Of a stretch of DNA of 64,000 nucleotides, positions 1 to 13,694 are shown piece by piece. This DNA is from Warburgia ugandensis (taxonomy: Eukaryota; Streptophyta; Magnoliopsida; Canellales; Canellaceae): contig CP141139.1 of assembly GCA_035236585.1 (NCBI GenBank), forward strand, positions 42,293,217 through 42,357,216. Direction: 5' to 3'. The notes under the pieces were generated by a model. It was not told the origin of the DNA. It made no database searches and was given only the letters and a program-made list of their open reading frames with translations. Position 1 is the stretch's first letter; each line of letters begins with the position of its first letter. The translations under genes were made by a program, and so were the position numbers.

Positions 1-969
1 AAAAAGCCCAATCCTAACAACTCAAACAAGTCACTTAATGATGGTCAACTGCTTGGTTTTCAACATTCCCACCCATGTTGCACACATACAATGTGCCCCA
101 TAGCAGCTCTTTAGTCCAACAGCCCATGCTAAAAGACCATGTGATTAGCACGTAATCATGATCTGAAAATGGATCATAGTTTAACCTATTAACTATGGTG
201 CTGTTGTCAACTGGTAAATCATTAAACTCTTTTGACTAAGAAGCATAAACTTCTTCATCTCCCCATGATAAGCATCTCCACTCACAAGGGAAATAGATGT
301 GAGGTGGTCCAAAATAATCCTAACTAATGAAATTAAGGTAGGGTTTAGATGTACTCATGTGCAAAAGAATCATCCCCCATGATATTTCATCAAATCCGTC
401 AATCTACAACTAATCAATTTTCTTATTTGCACCACATCAAAAACTTATCGATCTAGCTATGAATAAGTTATTGACTGTAGTCAAATGCTCAAGACTAGAG
501 CTTACACTAATAACACCATAAAATTGTGGCTAGATCACTACTTAAAGTTTCAATCTCTTTGGAGTTCAAAATTTTTAAATAACAAAAAAAAAAACCAAAG
601 AAAACATTTACGTCGACAATGGACGTAAATCGATGTCAGTCAATGATTGACTTTAGTGTTTCATAGCTAGAATATCATTTGAGCATCAAAAAGAGTTTTA
701 GCACATATTAATTTAATTTCTTTGGTGTATAGCATGTGAGTTGGTAGGTTAGGAGGCATCTAATAGATGCTAGGGATGTAGAGATAGCATTACAATAAAA
801 GACTAATTATTCAATGATATCAAAAGTATGATTAGGCTTAGAAGGAACAAGCTTTGATGTTTCCTTTGTTTGTGAATAATGATAGATAAGTGATTGCTGG
901 ATGCATTTGACAATTTCTTAAGCATGTTTCACTCTCTTAGACTCTATGTTTATGATTAACTACCACAAT
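1..969. other. Unassigned AT-rich sequence
   Basis: I see no coding frame of note and no recognisable element here. It ends with ACAAT at 965-969, the probable left target-site copy of the LTR that starts at 970. It could be the host locus or an older decayed repeat. Confidence 0.4.
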
Positions 970-3066
970 TGTAACATCCCTTATTTTTAAGTCTTAATTT
1001 AAGTAAATTAAGAGTTCTAGAAAATGAAATTCTTATAAATATCACATCAAGTGTCAAAAACTTGATATTTAGATTGTAGTCAGAAGACAATTCCAATGAC
1101 ACTAGGTTTGCTAAAATCGGAGCTCAAATGAATAAGCAGTGATTTTTCTCTTGAAGGGTAATTTAGTAATTTTACTAATGGGACCAAACAATCATTTTTA
1201 AGGTCCTAATTGAAATGATGACATTTTATTTTATCAAGGAACCTAATTAGGTAAGTTAAATGAATAAAGAAATAAAAACTAAAATCATTATTTACTAAAG
1301 GAGGGGGCCATTTTGATATTGGCACCCCCCTCTTAAAACATAAACAAACAATCTGTTACCCGACTTGCAGAAGAAAGAAGAAGAGAGAAGAAGAAAAAGG
1401 AGAGAGAGAGATAAGGAACCTAGCCTGCTAGGGATGCCATGTGACACCGATGAGGAAATTGGAGTTTTCGGACTGTCAAAATTATAGGGACTTGTTGGAG
1501 TGGATGATGGCTCAGATCAGATATCTAAGCAGATAAATCTCTTCAGCACGAAGACACAATCAAAAGCCCTCAAAAACCATAGAGATTGGGCAAGAAATGA
1601 AGGAGTTTGGGGGCTAAAAAGTGAACATAGGCGATTGTCAAAAATCTGGTGATTGATGCTTCTTTCTTTGACATTTTTCGGCATCGTATGATGTTGAATC
1701 TTCAATAAAATTCAGCAAATTGTAGGTGAGATTCTGATATACTTTTCCCCTCTTTTCCCTCCCAATTATTCCCAACCAACATTCATTGTTACTGCCCCTA
1801 TTTTCCAATGATAGGAACGGTGAAACTAATGGAGGAAATCGATTGTTGAAAATAATATAGTCAATAGTACAGAATTTGATCAATGATCAGATCATTCATT
1901 TTGTTCCTTAGATGTTTACTAGCAAAATTCCCTTGGTTTCATGAAAATCTATCAAGTAATGATGCTAGAGACAAAAATAGTAACTCGGGTAACTTTACAA
2001 ATCTTGATAAAATCTAGACAAAAACCCAAGATTTTAGTAGAAGTTAAAGGTAAAAACTAAATAGAACTCTAATTCAAGAAATTTTGAACAAATCTATGTA
2101 ATTTGGTGAAGTTTTCATACTATTTATACCACGGCAAAGACGAGAATTTGGTCACCTTTTTCGGCAACGGCAACATATTTTGGCGAACCCCTAAAAATAG
2201 AGATAAATTAGAATTTTTGTGATTTAGATGAATTAGACCTGATCTTTTCATCCGTGAAGATGGATCATTGATCAAGAATCAATTGATCCTTGAAATTTTG
2301 ATTGAAAACTTGATAATGTGTAGGGAAAAATCAAGATCTTAGCATCTGACTATTAAAGACACGATCAAAAGGTAGATCCATGTAATTTATGACTATAATT
2401 ACATGTTAGTAATGAATTGTGATAAAAAATAATAGACCAATTATGAGCTAGCTAATCCAAGGTCCAATATGACTGTCCAAAATCAAATCGGTGACGATCT
2501 GTGATCAGAATGCTTGATCAGACCATTGATCTATGAGATCTGACTAGGTTACGTCATGGATCCACAAGATCAGTGGTGAGATTGTTAGATCGAGGGTTTC
2601 ATGACCCTAATCTATGAGTTGAAACACAGATCTGCAAGATCTAAATATATAAATCAGTTAATTCGAATGATCACCAGATTGGATGAGGCATCAAGAACCA
2701 TCCAACCATTTAATTTAAGATTTAATAAATTGATCTATATGGTGAAGATAAATTAATGAAGTTAAACACATATTTTCTCATATTTATGTGATAAAGATTG
2801 AGATAGGTGATTCTTAATGGCTTATCAACCTTTATGCATGACACCTATCGATTTCAAAAGATTAGAACTATGATTCCAAGTAGGTTGTTCTGACATCTTT
2901 AATTTATCCATATATTCGGATTATGACCAGATTATTTGTCAAACCAAATGACATGTATTTAACTAAATACATGTTATGATAGATTTTAATGAATTGATAG
3001 ATAATATGATTATAATTTATGAATTTATCATCCTTCATGGATTAAATAATATGGTATGTGTCTTCC

Positions 3067-3068
<2 letters not shown>

Positions 3069-3162
<94 letters not shown>
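3069..3162. repeat. (GAT)n microsatellite inside LTR copy A
   Basis: About 31 uninterrupted ATG/GAT trinucleotide units lie in the middle of LTR copy A. The tract resembles the GATGATG tails of the RTE LINEs in this window, but no LINE sequence lies beside it, so a simple slippage origin is the safer call. Confidence 0.95.
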
Positions 3163-3559
3163 ATTATATTATTAGTACTTAGGTATGACTTGAGATGTAT
3201 GAATTATAATGATATATAGATGTTATTGACACATACGAATGATAATGACAGAGATGTGGAGTGTCTAAGATTCTTGATTAGAACTACTAGCACCTGCATT
3301 TCATTTATGCATCTTGTGGATTGGATCACTCATTTTGATTTGATATGTAACTAGGATTTAACAAATGATTTGTATTTCATTGCATGTAATCGAAGTTTGA
3401 TTTAAGATTTGTGCTTATGGGTTACCTATGAGGGCAACCTAAGAGGGAGGCTAATGAGGGCAGGTGCATGTGGCACTGAGAAGCTTCTAAGTGGCAAGCT
3501 TCTAAGTGCTCATGATTATGTCATGGGTTGGGCTGAGATGAAGTGTGAGATTGTTTTTA

Positions 3560-3710
3560 CATGCATGATTTGAATTGAGATTTGGCTTTTGGCATGGATT
3601 TGCCAATAGTGAGAGAATATGCTTAGATGTATATTTGGCATGGATTTGCCTATGGTGAGCTAATATACTCAGATTAGATATGGCATGAATTTGCCTAATA
3701 TTGAATCAAA
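3560..3710 (+). repeat. Short minisatellite within LTR copy A
   Basis: Three imperfect units carry GGCATGGATTTGCC or a close variant, spaced about 60 bp apart (near 3591, 3638 and 3682). A related unit-type region (GATTTGCCCTATATGGTTAG) occurs at about 32690-33080 in LTR copy C, so the minisatellite belongs to the LTR family and varies in length between copies. Confidence 0.6.
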
Positions 3711-4545
3711 AGTGATTCAATTGTTTTAATTATTTTTTCACTAATTTGTGCATACTAACAGCATGAATTATCCTTTACGTGGTTGTCCTATGATTATACA
3801 TGTACTGATGTCATACATGGATGAAATTGTGTTATATTATCATGATACACATGATTATGAATTGTTTGATTTAACTTGGCATGGATTTTGCCTATCTAAT
3901 CATCTAATATATTATTTGATGGATTGACATAAATGCATATATTGCGAGTTGATATATGATGAAAAGTTATGATATAAAATTACTTGAAATGAATTGAGAT
4001 GTATATGATATAAGTATTATTGTAAAGTTAAGATGGTATGACTATATATTGTTCCTTAAAACAAATTATAAATGGCCTAGATATCCAATTGTATTTGGCT
4101 TTATGTATATTGCTAAAGTAGATGCTCAAACACCTACTAAGCACTACTTGTTGAGACCCAGTAAACTATTTACAATGTCTCAAATTTTGAAGAAAGTGAT
4201 TGAAGGATGAACAACTAAAGGTACGTGGAACTCTATACGAAGACAACAATAGTGCAAGACTGCTAACAATGTAAGTTTATGACTTGTATTTGATATTCCT
4301 AGACATGTATGTATATATGCATTTATACAGTTGGGCTGTGAGCTGTGATTGGATAAGATCCTGCAGAAAAAATATAAGCTTATTAGTTTTTAGAACCTCT
4401 AAAATTTAGTGTTGTGGTGTAAATGACACTCAAGTTTTGATAAACTTGTGGAAAAGAAAGATTATATTGAAATTTTTTTAAATATCTTCCACTATTCGCA
4501 TTTGGAAAATAATGAAATAGTGTTATAAAAACCTAAATCGTCACA

Positions 4546-5338
4546 ACATTGTCTTCCAAGTCTAGCTATATTTTGTGTTTGGGCCATGACAACGGAAAAT
4601 TAGGTAAAAAAAAGTGCACGAATCTCACAAATCCTCTATTATAACGATACTTTGACCAATTACAAGCTTGAGTTGCCTAAACCCTAACTTCTAATTTGCA
4701 AATCAGGTAATATCTATTTTCTAAATCCAAAAGGATTTTACTAGTTTGAGTCTCATCGCTAATGAAAAGATCAAGCCCTTTCGCCTGTTTAAATCAAGTT
4801 CCATCGAAGCCTTGATGTGTCCTAAAACTTAATTACTTTGGTTTATCTGCTATAGCCTTAAGATTAACACTAATAATGAGAGAAGGGTAATGAGAGAAAT
4901 AAAAGTAATAGAGATTATGTGTTGTTGTGCTTAGATCTGACTATCAAGATCAATAGATCTAGGAGGACAATCATGCACACACAAAGAAAAGGCACAAGGA
5001 ATTACGTGGTTTAGCTAAACTCAGCCTACGTCCATGAGAGAGGAGGTTTCACTATCTAATCAGATACAATGGAACAGGAGGAGGAGGCTCTCAGCCTCCT
5101 CCAACCCTCTATTTCTCCACATACAAACTCTCACCCACTCACACACACCAACCTTAACATTACATTTATATAAGATTTTCTACTCACATGGGTATGGACT
5201 ACATGCGGGTCCACCCAAACACATACTAATATGAAAGCCTAGGCACCGTTAAAAACACTCTTGAACTTCTTACATGGCATCTAGCTGAGTAGATGATCGT
5301 AGAAAGTAATGCATTCCAAAAACAAATTTGGGCCAACA
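4546..5338 (-). mobile_element. Probable Ty1/copia-type LTR remnant
   Basis: On the minus strand the block starts TGTTGGCCCAAATTTG (ending at plus position 5338), a typical copia LTR start. Further in it has the motif pair GGAATTACGTGGTT (4998-5011) and GCCTACGTCCATGAGAG (5024-5040), which I associate with copia LTR transcripts in many plants. I could not fix the other end or a target-site duplication. The left limit given is only the end of the neighbouring LTR. The frame at 5034-5234 is a chance frame inside this non-coding repeat. Confidence 0.4.
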
Positions 5339-6749
5339 TTGTTTAGTGATCCAAAAATAATCCCATTAATTGCTTTAGTTAAGAGAGCCTAATATGTGAC
5401 AAAGATACAAATCTTAGGAGACAAGTACCTTTAGTTTTTTATTTAAAAAAGAAAGATGGAGATTTGCTAAATGGAATAAGATCTACTAGATTTCAACAAA
5501 TTAAAAAGGCCAAATGGAACACAAAACATGGTAATGGAAAGTGTATCTTATATCCCTGAAAGTGCTTGGATTGATACAACAACTTGAATTGGTCTAAGAG
5601 AAGTCCAAGAAGAAGATGATGAAAGATTGATAGAAGGAGAAGGAGGCAGTTGTGATTTTGAAAATTTTAAAATGCTATAGAAGGGAGATGAGATCAATTA
5701 TGGTTTTATTACATTTTCTGACACATGTTTTCATAAGTTACAAAGCTTTATATAAATGGTATCATTAATCTCATTTATTAATAGATGATGATATGTAGGT
5801 GAATATAAAATGTCTTATCTTTGTAACTTTATTTTAAAAAGTAGATGCAAATATTTCAAAATCCAGCTAATTGAATGCCATTCCTTAAAGGTAGGTGTGG
5901 ACATCCACTTAGTATGGTAGTGTGGATCTAAGCCTAAAAAACATTAATTGTTAAAAATTGACTAAATGCCATGTTCTTAATGAAAAAGGATCTCAGTATT
6001 TTGAGCATAGATTAATATGTGCTTAATTTATACAAGGCCTGAACAAGAGAAAAAACTTAATGTGAGCTTTTCAATGATTACTCATAATAAGATTAAGGTG
6101 TCATAAGATTGTGATTGTCAAACACCAAATGACATGTTCTTAGCATTTACGCACAAGAAGATTACAATAATAGAGCATATAAGTTGGAAGCAAGATAACT
6201 TGAACTAGATACATGCTTAAAATAGCTCTTGAACCCTAAACTCTTTAATTCAAAATTTTCAATAATTGGCATGCTCTTCAATGATAAAGAATTGTAGATT
6301 GAGCTTTAATTAACATGATTTACAAGAGTGACAAGCAAAAAACACGAAAAATGGTGATGTGCCGACAAGATCAAGTAATAATTGAAGCCTATTTGCATGA
6401 AATTCCATCAAATTCTAATGTTATGGGACACTAGATGATCTAGTTTTAGCATGTCTATACCACAAGATTGCACTAAAATAGATCAACAGATGAGAAAGAA
6501 AAAAGAGGATAAAAGAAAACAACACAATAAAGGCGAAGCTCTCAAAGCATCAGACATAGGATGTGGGCACCTTAACACGTGGGTGGGTGCATCCACTTAC
6601 TTGATGGAGACAAGGATAGATTTATGGCTAGACTCTTTGTAATATGTCTATTAGAACCATATTGTACTATTCATTTCACTAGATAACCTTTTAGACATAC
6701 AAAATTCTAACTATTCCTATCAGATTATTCTCCTCTAAGTTTCCTCTAG
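5339..6749. other. Unassigned AT-rich sequence
   Basis: There is no recognisable gene or repeat family here. A 63-codon frame at 6451-6642 has no motif and biased low-complexity content (runs of K, Q and R), and I do not regard it as a gene. Confidence 0.4.
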
Positions 6750-6928
6750 AAAAAAAAAGGGCAGCCCAGTGCACAAAGCTCTTGAGTATGCGAGGTCCAA
6801 GGGGAGATCAACAAAGGGTCTATAGTATGCAGCATTACCTTACATTTTTGTAGGCTAGTTCCATACCTCGAACTCGTGAACTCTAGGTCACATGACAACA
6901 AATCTACTGTAGTGCCAAGTCTCCTCTT
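6750..6928 (-). mobile_element. Au-type SINE, minus strand
   Basis: Read on the minus strand, this is the diagnostic Au SINE layout. There is a tRNA-like head with a B-box-like GAGTTCGAGGT, then CATACTATAGACCC, GCATACTCAAGAGCTTTGTG and the end GGGCTGCCC followed by a T run. It lines up over its whole length with the second copy at 49666-49846. This copy is more diverged: the A-box region is altered and no clear target-site duplication can be seen. Au SINEs are non-autonomous, are transcribed by RNA polymerase III and depend on a LINE for movement. Confidence 0.85.
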
Positions 6929-9015
6929 TTTGGAATATTATTTAAATGCTAAAGTCCTAGGTAAAGGGCACCTAACCTGTGTTTCATCTTAAAATATTTT
7001 ACAAGAAAATTTCTCTTTTATTTTCTTCTTTTCTTTTAAGGTTTCAACACTGAGCCAAGTTGGTTAAAATGCATTGTCTCATAACAAAAAGGTAGTGGGT
7101 ACAACTCTGTTCACCATTTAATAGAATATATATAAAAAATAAAAATACATATTTCATAAATTTGTTGTTCTTTAAGGAATGCTAGTAAGACAAGACCAGA
7201 TGTCAAGTAGTTGTCTACGCCCAAGTTCAAGTATTCTACAACCCATTTGCCATTATTAAGAATGAAAAAATAAAGGTTGTTGACTGTGCACCACTTGTTA
7301 CATGAATATCCTACCTCTAGCTATTTTGAGTCTTTTTATTTTATTTTTGCAACTTTGGATGTCTTATAGACAAAAAAAAATTAGGATGAGTGGATGAACC
7401 TAACATGGGAAATTTTGTATATTGTCATTGCATGTAGGCCATTTGCTTACACAATGTTTCTACTTATCTATTTCCTATGATAAAAAGTATTTTCTCTTCA
7501 AACGCTAGAGTAGGTCTAAAACTCACAAGTCAACTAAAAAAACTCATCTGACAAACTCAATAAAAAGCTGATTTACTTGTCGAGATGATTCTTTATATTA
7601 TAAAAATATATATTGCAAAAACACTTTGATTGTATTTGATTTTGATCCTAGAACCTCCAAAACAACAATATAACATCCCAACCACCTCAACTAGCTTAAA
7701 TTTGTGCATTGAAAGTGAAAAATATAGATATAATATTATATTATTAAAAGGAAAAATATTGTAAACACTCATGTGGCTTGACCAATTTCAAAGAACCCCT
7801 ATAGTTTAATCACACTTAGTTAGACTTGTGAGGTTCTACTCATTTGTAAAGTTGACTTTCATTAACATTTATGGTAAAGGATGATCATAACCTCCCTTGT
7901 GTCCCTCCTATTTGATCCAAAATATTAGTTTTTGTTTTCTTCCTTTAGGGGAACATTCTTGAGAAACTTGGTGAAGATTGAATAGTGTGAGGAGATGGTA
8001 CATCTAGACTTTGAAGACTCCATACATGAGGATGTGAGTTTATGTTTTGTGAAGATAGAATTAGGAGTTCTGGTTTCATATTTAGGGCTTCTATTTTGAT
8101 CCTTTTTTTTAGGGCTTCTTAGAAATCAAGATAATTATGTGAGTTTAAAATAGGGGGGGCTGGGGTTATGCTGAAGTTGGATTTGGTTTAATAGAAGAAG
8201 GAAGAAAGTGTTTGGGCTCTGTTGACAATGGTTTCAATTAAGACAAGAATGAAGAACGGGTTCAGTTTTTTTTTTTTAAATTGGATTTGATTTAAGAGGA
8301 TAAGGAAGAATGGTTTGAGTTTGTTCATTTTGGGTTTGATTTCAGATAAGGAAAAAAGGGAAGGATCTTTTTGAAGATTTTACAAAATATAAAGACAAGA
8401 ATCTATCACATGACACCATGTGATCTCATTTTTCATCCATCTTAATGGTATTTTCCTATTAGAAGGCCAATTTTACAAATGAGTTAAATGTCAACATTCT
8501 AATTGAGTCTAATTAATTCACAAGAGGTATTTGAAATTGGTCCAAATCACATGGGTGTTTCTAACATTTTTCCCTAATAAAAATCCTACTGAAGAAGTTT
8601 TGAGTACCCTCATGTCACATGAAGTTAACTCAACTCATCTCCCATTCGAGTCAACTCAAGTTTTTAAACTATGCACTAGAGTGATCTAATCCATGTAGTT
8701 CTTAAAATGGTTGACATTCAAAGTTGAAGATTTTGGATGAATGACCAAATTGACCAAAGGTATTTTTCATATAAAAAAATGGTGATCTAGGGTTCAGAAC
8801 AAAGCCAAGTTGCTTAAAGTCTCTATCTCATAAAAGCTTTGAATCCATTCACCCATTAATAGGAAAAACAAGGAACGACATTGTGAATTACCATGTGTCA
8901 CGCTACATATATGGTAGTGTTCCTCATTTTTCTCATGTGCAATAAAAGGGAAAAGAGTATTCTCCTAAAAAAGTCTAGCAATTCTTTCAAGATATACGTA
9001 TACACACACACATAT
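6929..9015. other. Unassigned AT-rich sequence
   Basis: Apart from the tRNA-like relic near 7028 and its partial echo near 8801, I see no gene or classified repeat. There are short homopolymer runs such as T9 at 8266. Confidence 0.4.
7028..7125 (+). mobile_element. Possible tRNA-derived SINE or tRNA-like relic
   Basis: The run AGCCAAGTTGGTTAAAATGC resembles a tRNA D-arm/A-box. About 30 bases later GTGGGTACAACTCTG resembles a B-box, followed by an A/T-rich tail. A related block (AAAGCCAAGTTGCTTAAAG) recurs near 8801. It does not match the Au family. It cannot be an active tRNA gene because the stems do not close well by eye. It could be a second SINE family or coincidence. Confidence 0.35.
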
Positions 9016-9167
<152 letters not shown>

Positions 9168-9517
9168 TAAGAATTTACTAGAGGATCATGATAGATATTA
9201 TATTTGGCTAGTAGAATAAATATGAGTTGTTTTTTCTTTATCAAAAGCACATATAGCCCATAGTTAACCTGGGGGCATTTCTTATAAGTAGGTCACAAGT
9301 TGGAGGCAATGCATTGCATTCCTTTAAGGGATATAACAAAGGGTGTTTGCACATGAGATGGTGTCCGGAATGGCTCTATTATATAAAGATATATAGGATG
9401 TGTGAATTACCAATTCAAAAACAAGAAAGTAGATTCTATTGAATAAATCAAACTATCAAAACAAAAGACTCTAACCAACATAACTCAACTTTTTTTATCC
9501 TACCAATACTCATAATA
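9168..9517. other. Unassigned sequence before LTR copy B
   Basis: No gene or repeat family recognised. It ends directly at the TGTGATGACC terminus of LTR copy B. Confidence 0.4.
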
Positions 9518-9969
9518 TGTGATGACCTAGGTTTTTATAATACATTTAAATACAAAATACATTTACATAGCGAGATCGATCTCTATTAAAAATCATTTTT
9601 GAAAGCCAAATAATAGAGGAAGAATCTTTTTCTTTTAAATTCACTTTGAAAAACCCTGAGTGTCATTTTTTTTTCTTAAAAGTGATCATCAACAAAATGA
9701 GCAGTACCTTTCTACCAAAAATCCAACAAAGTTTCTCCATTTTTTGGACATAAGACATTTAACACATGTCATTTGCGAAGTACTTGATAGACATTCATTG
9801 GAAATTTAAAATATGACTGGAGACTCTGTCTCTTATTCAAATAACTTTAGACATGCAACATACCCAAAACTTATCAATCACAACCCAATTACAATTTAAA
9901 TCACATATAAGATTGGAATATCACCTAATAGTCAAGATAGATTGAGTTTCTTAATGAAACTCTAGATTA
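9518..9969 (-). mobile_element. Long LTR copy B, 3' end (split by CACTA)
   Basis: On the minus strand this piece ends ATAAAAACCTAGGTCATCACA-like, so the plus strand starts TGTGATGACC at 9518. It continues, after removal of 9970-25436, into 25437-29810. The join reads GAGGGTAATCTAGAGTTTC on the minus strand and lines up without a gap with the uninterrupted plus-strand copy C near 33604-33622. That proves that the two pieces were one LTR. Confidence 0.8.
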
Positions 9970-10500
9970 CACTACTACTCAGGTGGTTTTTAAAGTCGGT
10001 AAATGGTGCTAATAGAAGTTGCTTATGAAGCAACTTCTACTAAGGCAACTTGAAAAGTTGTCAACATTTAAAGTCATTTAAAAAACTTTCTTCAAAAGTC
10101 ACATACTTTTAAAGTCGCTTATATAAAAACGACTTCTAAAGTCATCAACTTTAAAAGTAGTTTTATTGTAAGTGACTTCAAAAACAACCAAATATTAATT
10201 GACTTTTGAAGTCCTTAGAAAAAAACAACTTCTAAAGTTGATGACTTTAGAAGTCATTTTCGGATAAGTGACTTCGAAAGAATTTCATTTGGATGAACCT
10301 TTGAAGTCGCTTATATAAAAATGACTTCAAATGTTTGTGATTTTAGTAGTCATTTTCATATTAGCGACTTTGAAAGTAAAAACATTTAAAAAATTATATC
10401 ATTAATTTTAAAATTGTTTTCAATAAAACGACTTTAGAAATTCTCAACTTTTAAAGTCATTTTTGAAAAAACAACTTTAAAAGTTTTTTTTTTCAAATTT
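9970..10500. repeat. CACTA 3' subterminal repeat array
   Basis: More than ten copies of a 10-14 bp unit near TTTAAAGTCG or CGACTTTAAA are arranged in direct and inverted order. Several adjacent pairs can fold as hairpins (for example GTCGCTTATATAAAAACGAC near 10101-10120). In En/Spm elements such arrays bind the TnpA-type protein and bring the ends together. That role is inferred from family knowledge. Confidence 0.85.
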
Positions 10501-11455
10501 GTTTGTTTGCTCAACCTCCTATATACAATGAATAATAATCAACTGATATTCAATCAATGTTTATAAACATTAAGAACCTGTTTACAAACAATGTAAATCC
10601 ACTCCTTAATACACAATACCATGTATACATAAAAATACTTCAATCTTTACAAACCTTAAAAATCAATAACCACTACATTGCATCCACATCTTAATTTTTT
10701 GATACATTATCACCTATGTATACATTGAATAACAAACATTCTATGTACCTAATACTTCAAACAATCTTTAAAAACATGAAAAACCAAACATCATATACTC
10801 CTAATAACTTTAATCTCCATGCACATTCCAAACCACCATCCACTATAATGCATCGACATCTTTCTTGATACACTACCAACTATGTATACATTGAATAACA
10901 TACATTCAATACAACTGATACAAATAATCTTTATAAACATGAAAAACCAAACATCTAACATGCATCCACTTCTTTCTTGATACCTCTAATCATTGTTAAA
11001 ATATAACACCTAATACATCCATAATGGCTACAAAACATCCATACTCACCATTTTCCATCCACATCTATCTTGAAAATAATTTACATAAGAAACTGCAACA
11101 TATGCGTTGTCTATGACATTCACATTCACTTCATTTGTAAATCCATACACATTCTAAGTAACCCTCTCATTCTTCATCTCGTAAAAGTTATATAATTCAA
11201 CTGCCACATAGTCATTTCATGTTAAAACTCCAAATTGACGTCATCCGTACTCCTTTACCCCACCCTCCAAATTTCTAATCATTCATTGCTTAAAATACAA
11301 ATATATACATATATTTCAAAATATATATATAATGTAAAGGAACACAAACAAGCCAATGAAAAAAATACTTTATTATACATTTCAAGTCCAAGTAGTTACT
11401 CCAAGTAATCTAATTGAAACTCATTACATACTCATCCTATTCATTTCATATTTCA
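10501..11455. other. AT-rich interior of CACTA, non-coding
   Basis: This is low-complexity AT-rich sequence. There is a loose duplication: a block with CTATGTATACATTGAATAAC occurs near 10714 and again near 10880, each followed by ACATTC and an AACC-rich stretch. I see no coding frame. Confidence 0.5.
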
Positions 11456-13680
11456 TTGAGATTTACTCTGGAGTAACTCTTCTTTTTTGTCCACTCAGAA
11501 AGAACAGCAGCCTGAAATAAAACATATTTAATTAAGCTAAAAAAATTTAGCTAGATCCATAAAGACTATAGAAAAATATAATATTATGCAAAATAAAAAG
11601 TGTTCTACCTTTTTTAAATAGGAGACAAGAATAAAAAAAGAAAGCATGACCACCATGCACATCCAAAATGCACAGCATCCAATGAGAGCTACATGGACTG
11701 TCATATGGATTGTAATGGAAGTTGACAATCCCTCAATAAAGAATAAATTGGCAAGAAAACAAGAAAACTAAAACTTATCCACTATTGTAGGAAATCATTA
11801 TGCCTTGTCCTTGAGAGCAATGAAAGAAGTTTGGCAAGATATCTTTAATATGCCACTCAATTGGCCATTGCTCCGTCACTCAAGAAATGGCACCAAGGTC
11901 AAGGAATTGGTAAAGTGTACCCTCCAACTCAAAAAGGCAAGTAGCATCATTCAAGAAGCTACATAAAAGAAATAATTATTACATATACCATTAAAATATA
12001 ATATGTAATTAAATATCAAATAGTTTACTAGCAAGTATGTGCATATATCGTATGTAGGAGACAATGTGAGGGTGCTATAGCTGATCCTATAGGCAAACTT
12101 GTAATAGGTCCTCTGCCATAAGTGGCACTTCAACAATGTCCTCGCAAGCCCGTCTCGCTTGATTTGTAAAGGATTGATTGCCATATTCTCATTGATGAGA
12201 CCATAGATTAACATATGGGATTAAGGCGTGTTAGGTGGGACTTCCACATGCTCCTAGGTCAGCTGTTGTAAAAGATGTAAAAAATTTTGGCTAAATAATA
12301 TAATATTAATATATGAAGAGAGCCTAATTTATGATGAAAGAAAAACTAAAGACATATACAAGTACCTATTCCATTTGTGTAGCAACTAAAGGTGACACAG
12401 GAATGGCGGCCAATCATGATGCCTCATTTTGTTTGCTGATTAATCGTATAGAGTTATTAAACAATTAAGTAGGTCTTTAGCTAAAAAATATTAATAAGGT
12501 AGTATGATAAGATACACATTGTGGACTCTATGGGAATGACCAATGCCTCCAGCCAAGTGACGTGATATGCAACTGCCTCCCCAATGGTTATAATATTTTT
12601 CATTTTTAATGGGAATGGTAGGTAGGCATCAGCATTCAAAGCCATGTTAATGGACACCCACTTAGCATGTGGTGGCATACTAATTCCATGCAAAATGCTT
12701 GATGCATGCTCATAGAATGAACCAACTGCCACGATATTTTGATGGGAATCCAGGGCCAATAGGCATTGACTCGCCTACAAATCAAATATGCAATAAAGAG
12801 GTTGAGATATAGAATTATTACAAATGAAAAATGAAAAATTATGGCTCTGTCAATGTATACACCTCTTGGGTAGGAATTTCCTTTTCTAAGGGAGGTGGAT
12901 GTCCTTCATTATCTTCTTCAAATGGGGAATTGCAACTCGTATGTGATGGGGGTATAGTAGGGCATGATTAAGGAGCAGGGGGTCGAGGAACACTCATCAT
13001 ACCTCCCTTGTGAAGCTATCTAAATAAATCACCCTTTATTTTTCTCAATGAGGTCATTGTAGGCCTGGTCATCATCTTCAACTCTAGGTATATGTCCTCT
13101 ACCAATGAATTTAGAAGAAATAATACCTCAACCCATGTCCCTAACTCGACTAGGGTGGCCCTGCTTATTGGCCATAGCCCCATACAAGATGTCATCCTTG
13201 GCAGTAGTGCTGCTTAAAGTTCCAATAGTAGCGCTTTCTTGGATAAGAATGTCTTCCAAAATTTAATTAGAAAGATATGATCATTTCATCTAATTAATTG
13301 TAAAAAAATTATAGACAGGCGGAACTACTTACTATGCATGAAGCAATTTGTGCAGTAGTTTCATCTGCAAACTTGTTGCCAGTACGGCCCACTAAATGCG
13401 CCATCTTCTAAGGGATGGAGTGATCAATGGGTTTCTAGTCCTAGCTTCTTATTTTTTATGTCAAGCAAAGGCACTATAATTAGAGAACAAGTATATAACT
13501 ATAGTAGCATTAAATTGAAATAGATAAATCATCACATATGCTTACTTCGACTCTTCTAAACGAGTGTGGCCCATCCTAGAGAGGTGGTGCCTCATATTTG
13601 TTTCATGCACCTTTCTTCCCCTTCCACTCTTCACCTGTACATTTTACATGCGTGATCAAGTGCACTAATTGAACATTATA

Positions 13681-13694
13681 TGTAATTAAAAGAA
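13681..13694. repeat. Left target-site duplication of RTE LINE
   Basis: TGTAATTAAAAGAA here is identical to 15118-15131. This fixes the insertion to the base and marks it as relatively recent. Confidence 0.92.

Larger units (their letters stand above)
970..4545 (+). mobile_element. Long solo-type LTR (copy A), Ty3/gypsy-like
   Basis: The stretch begins TGTAACATCCC and ends ATCGTCACA, so it has the TG...CA ends of an LTR. ACAAT (965-969) and ACATT (4546-4550) flank it as a 4-of-5 target-site match. Its 5' part has a sequence block shared with other copies in the window: ATTCCAATGACACTA at 1090-1104, GAAGGGTAATTTAGTAATTT at about 1154-1173, and a purine-rich tract at 1371-1412. No gag-pol interior accompanies it, so it is best read as a solo LTR left by LTR-LTR recombination. 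The superfamily is inferred from length and ends; there is no coding domain to prove it. Confidence 0.65.

Noticed and set aside
3069-3162. Tail of a third RTE LINE
   Set aside because: No LINE-derived sequence precedes the GAT tract on either strand.
7028-7125. Functional tRNA gene
   Set aside because: The acceptor and anticodon stems do not close by eye, and the B-box is degenerate; kept only as a SINE-like candidate.
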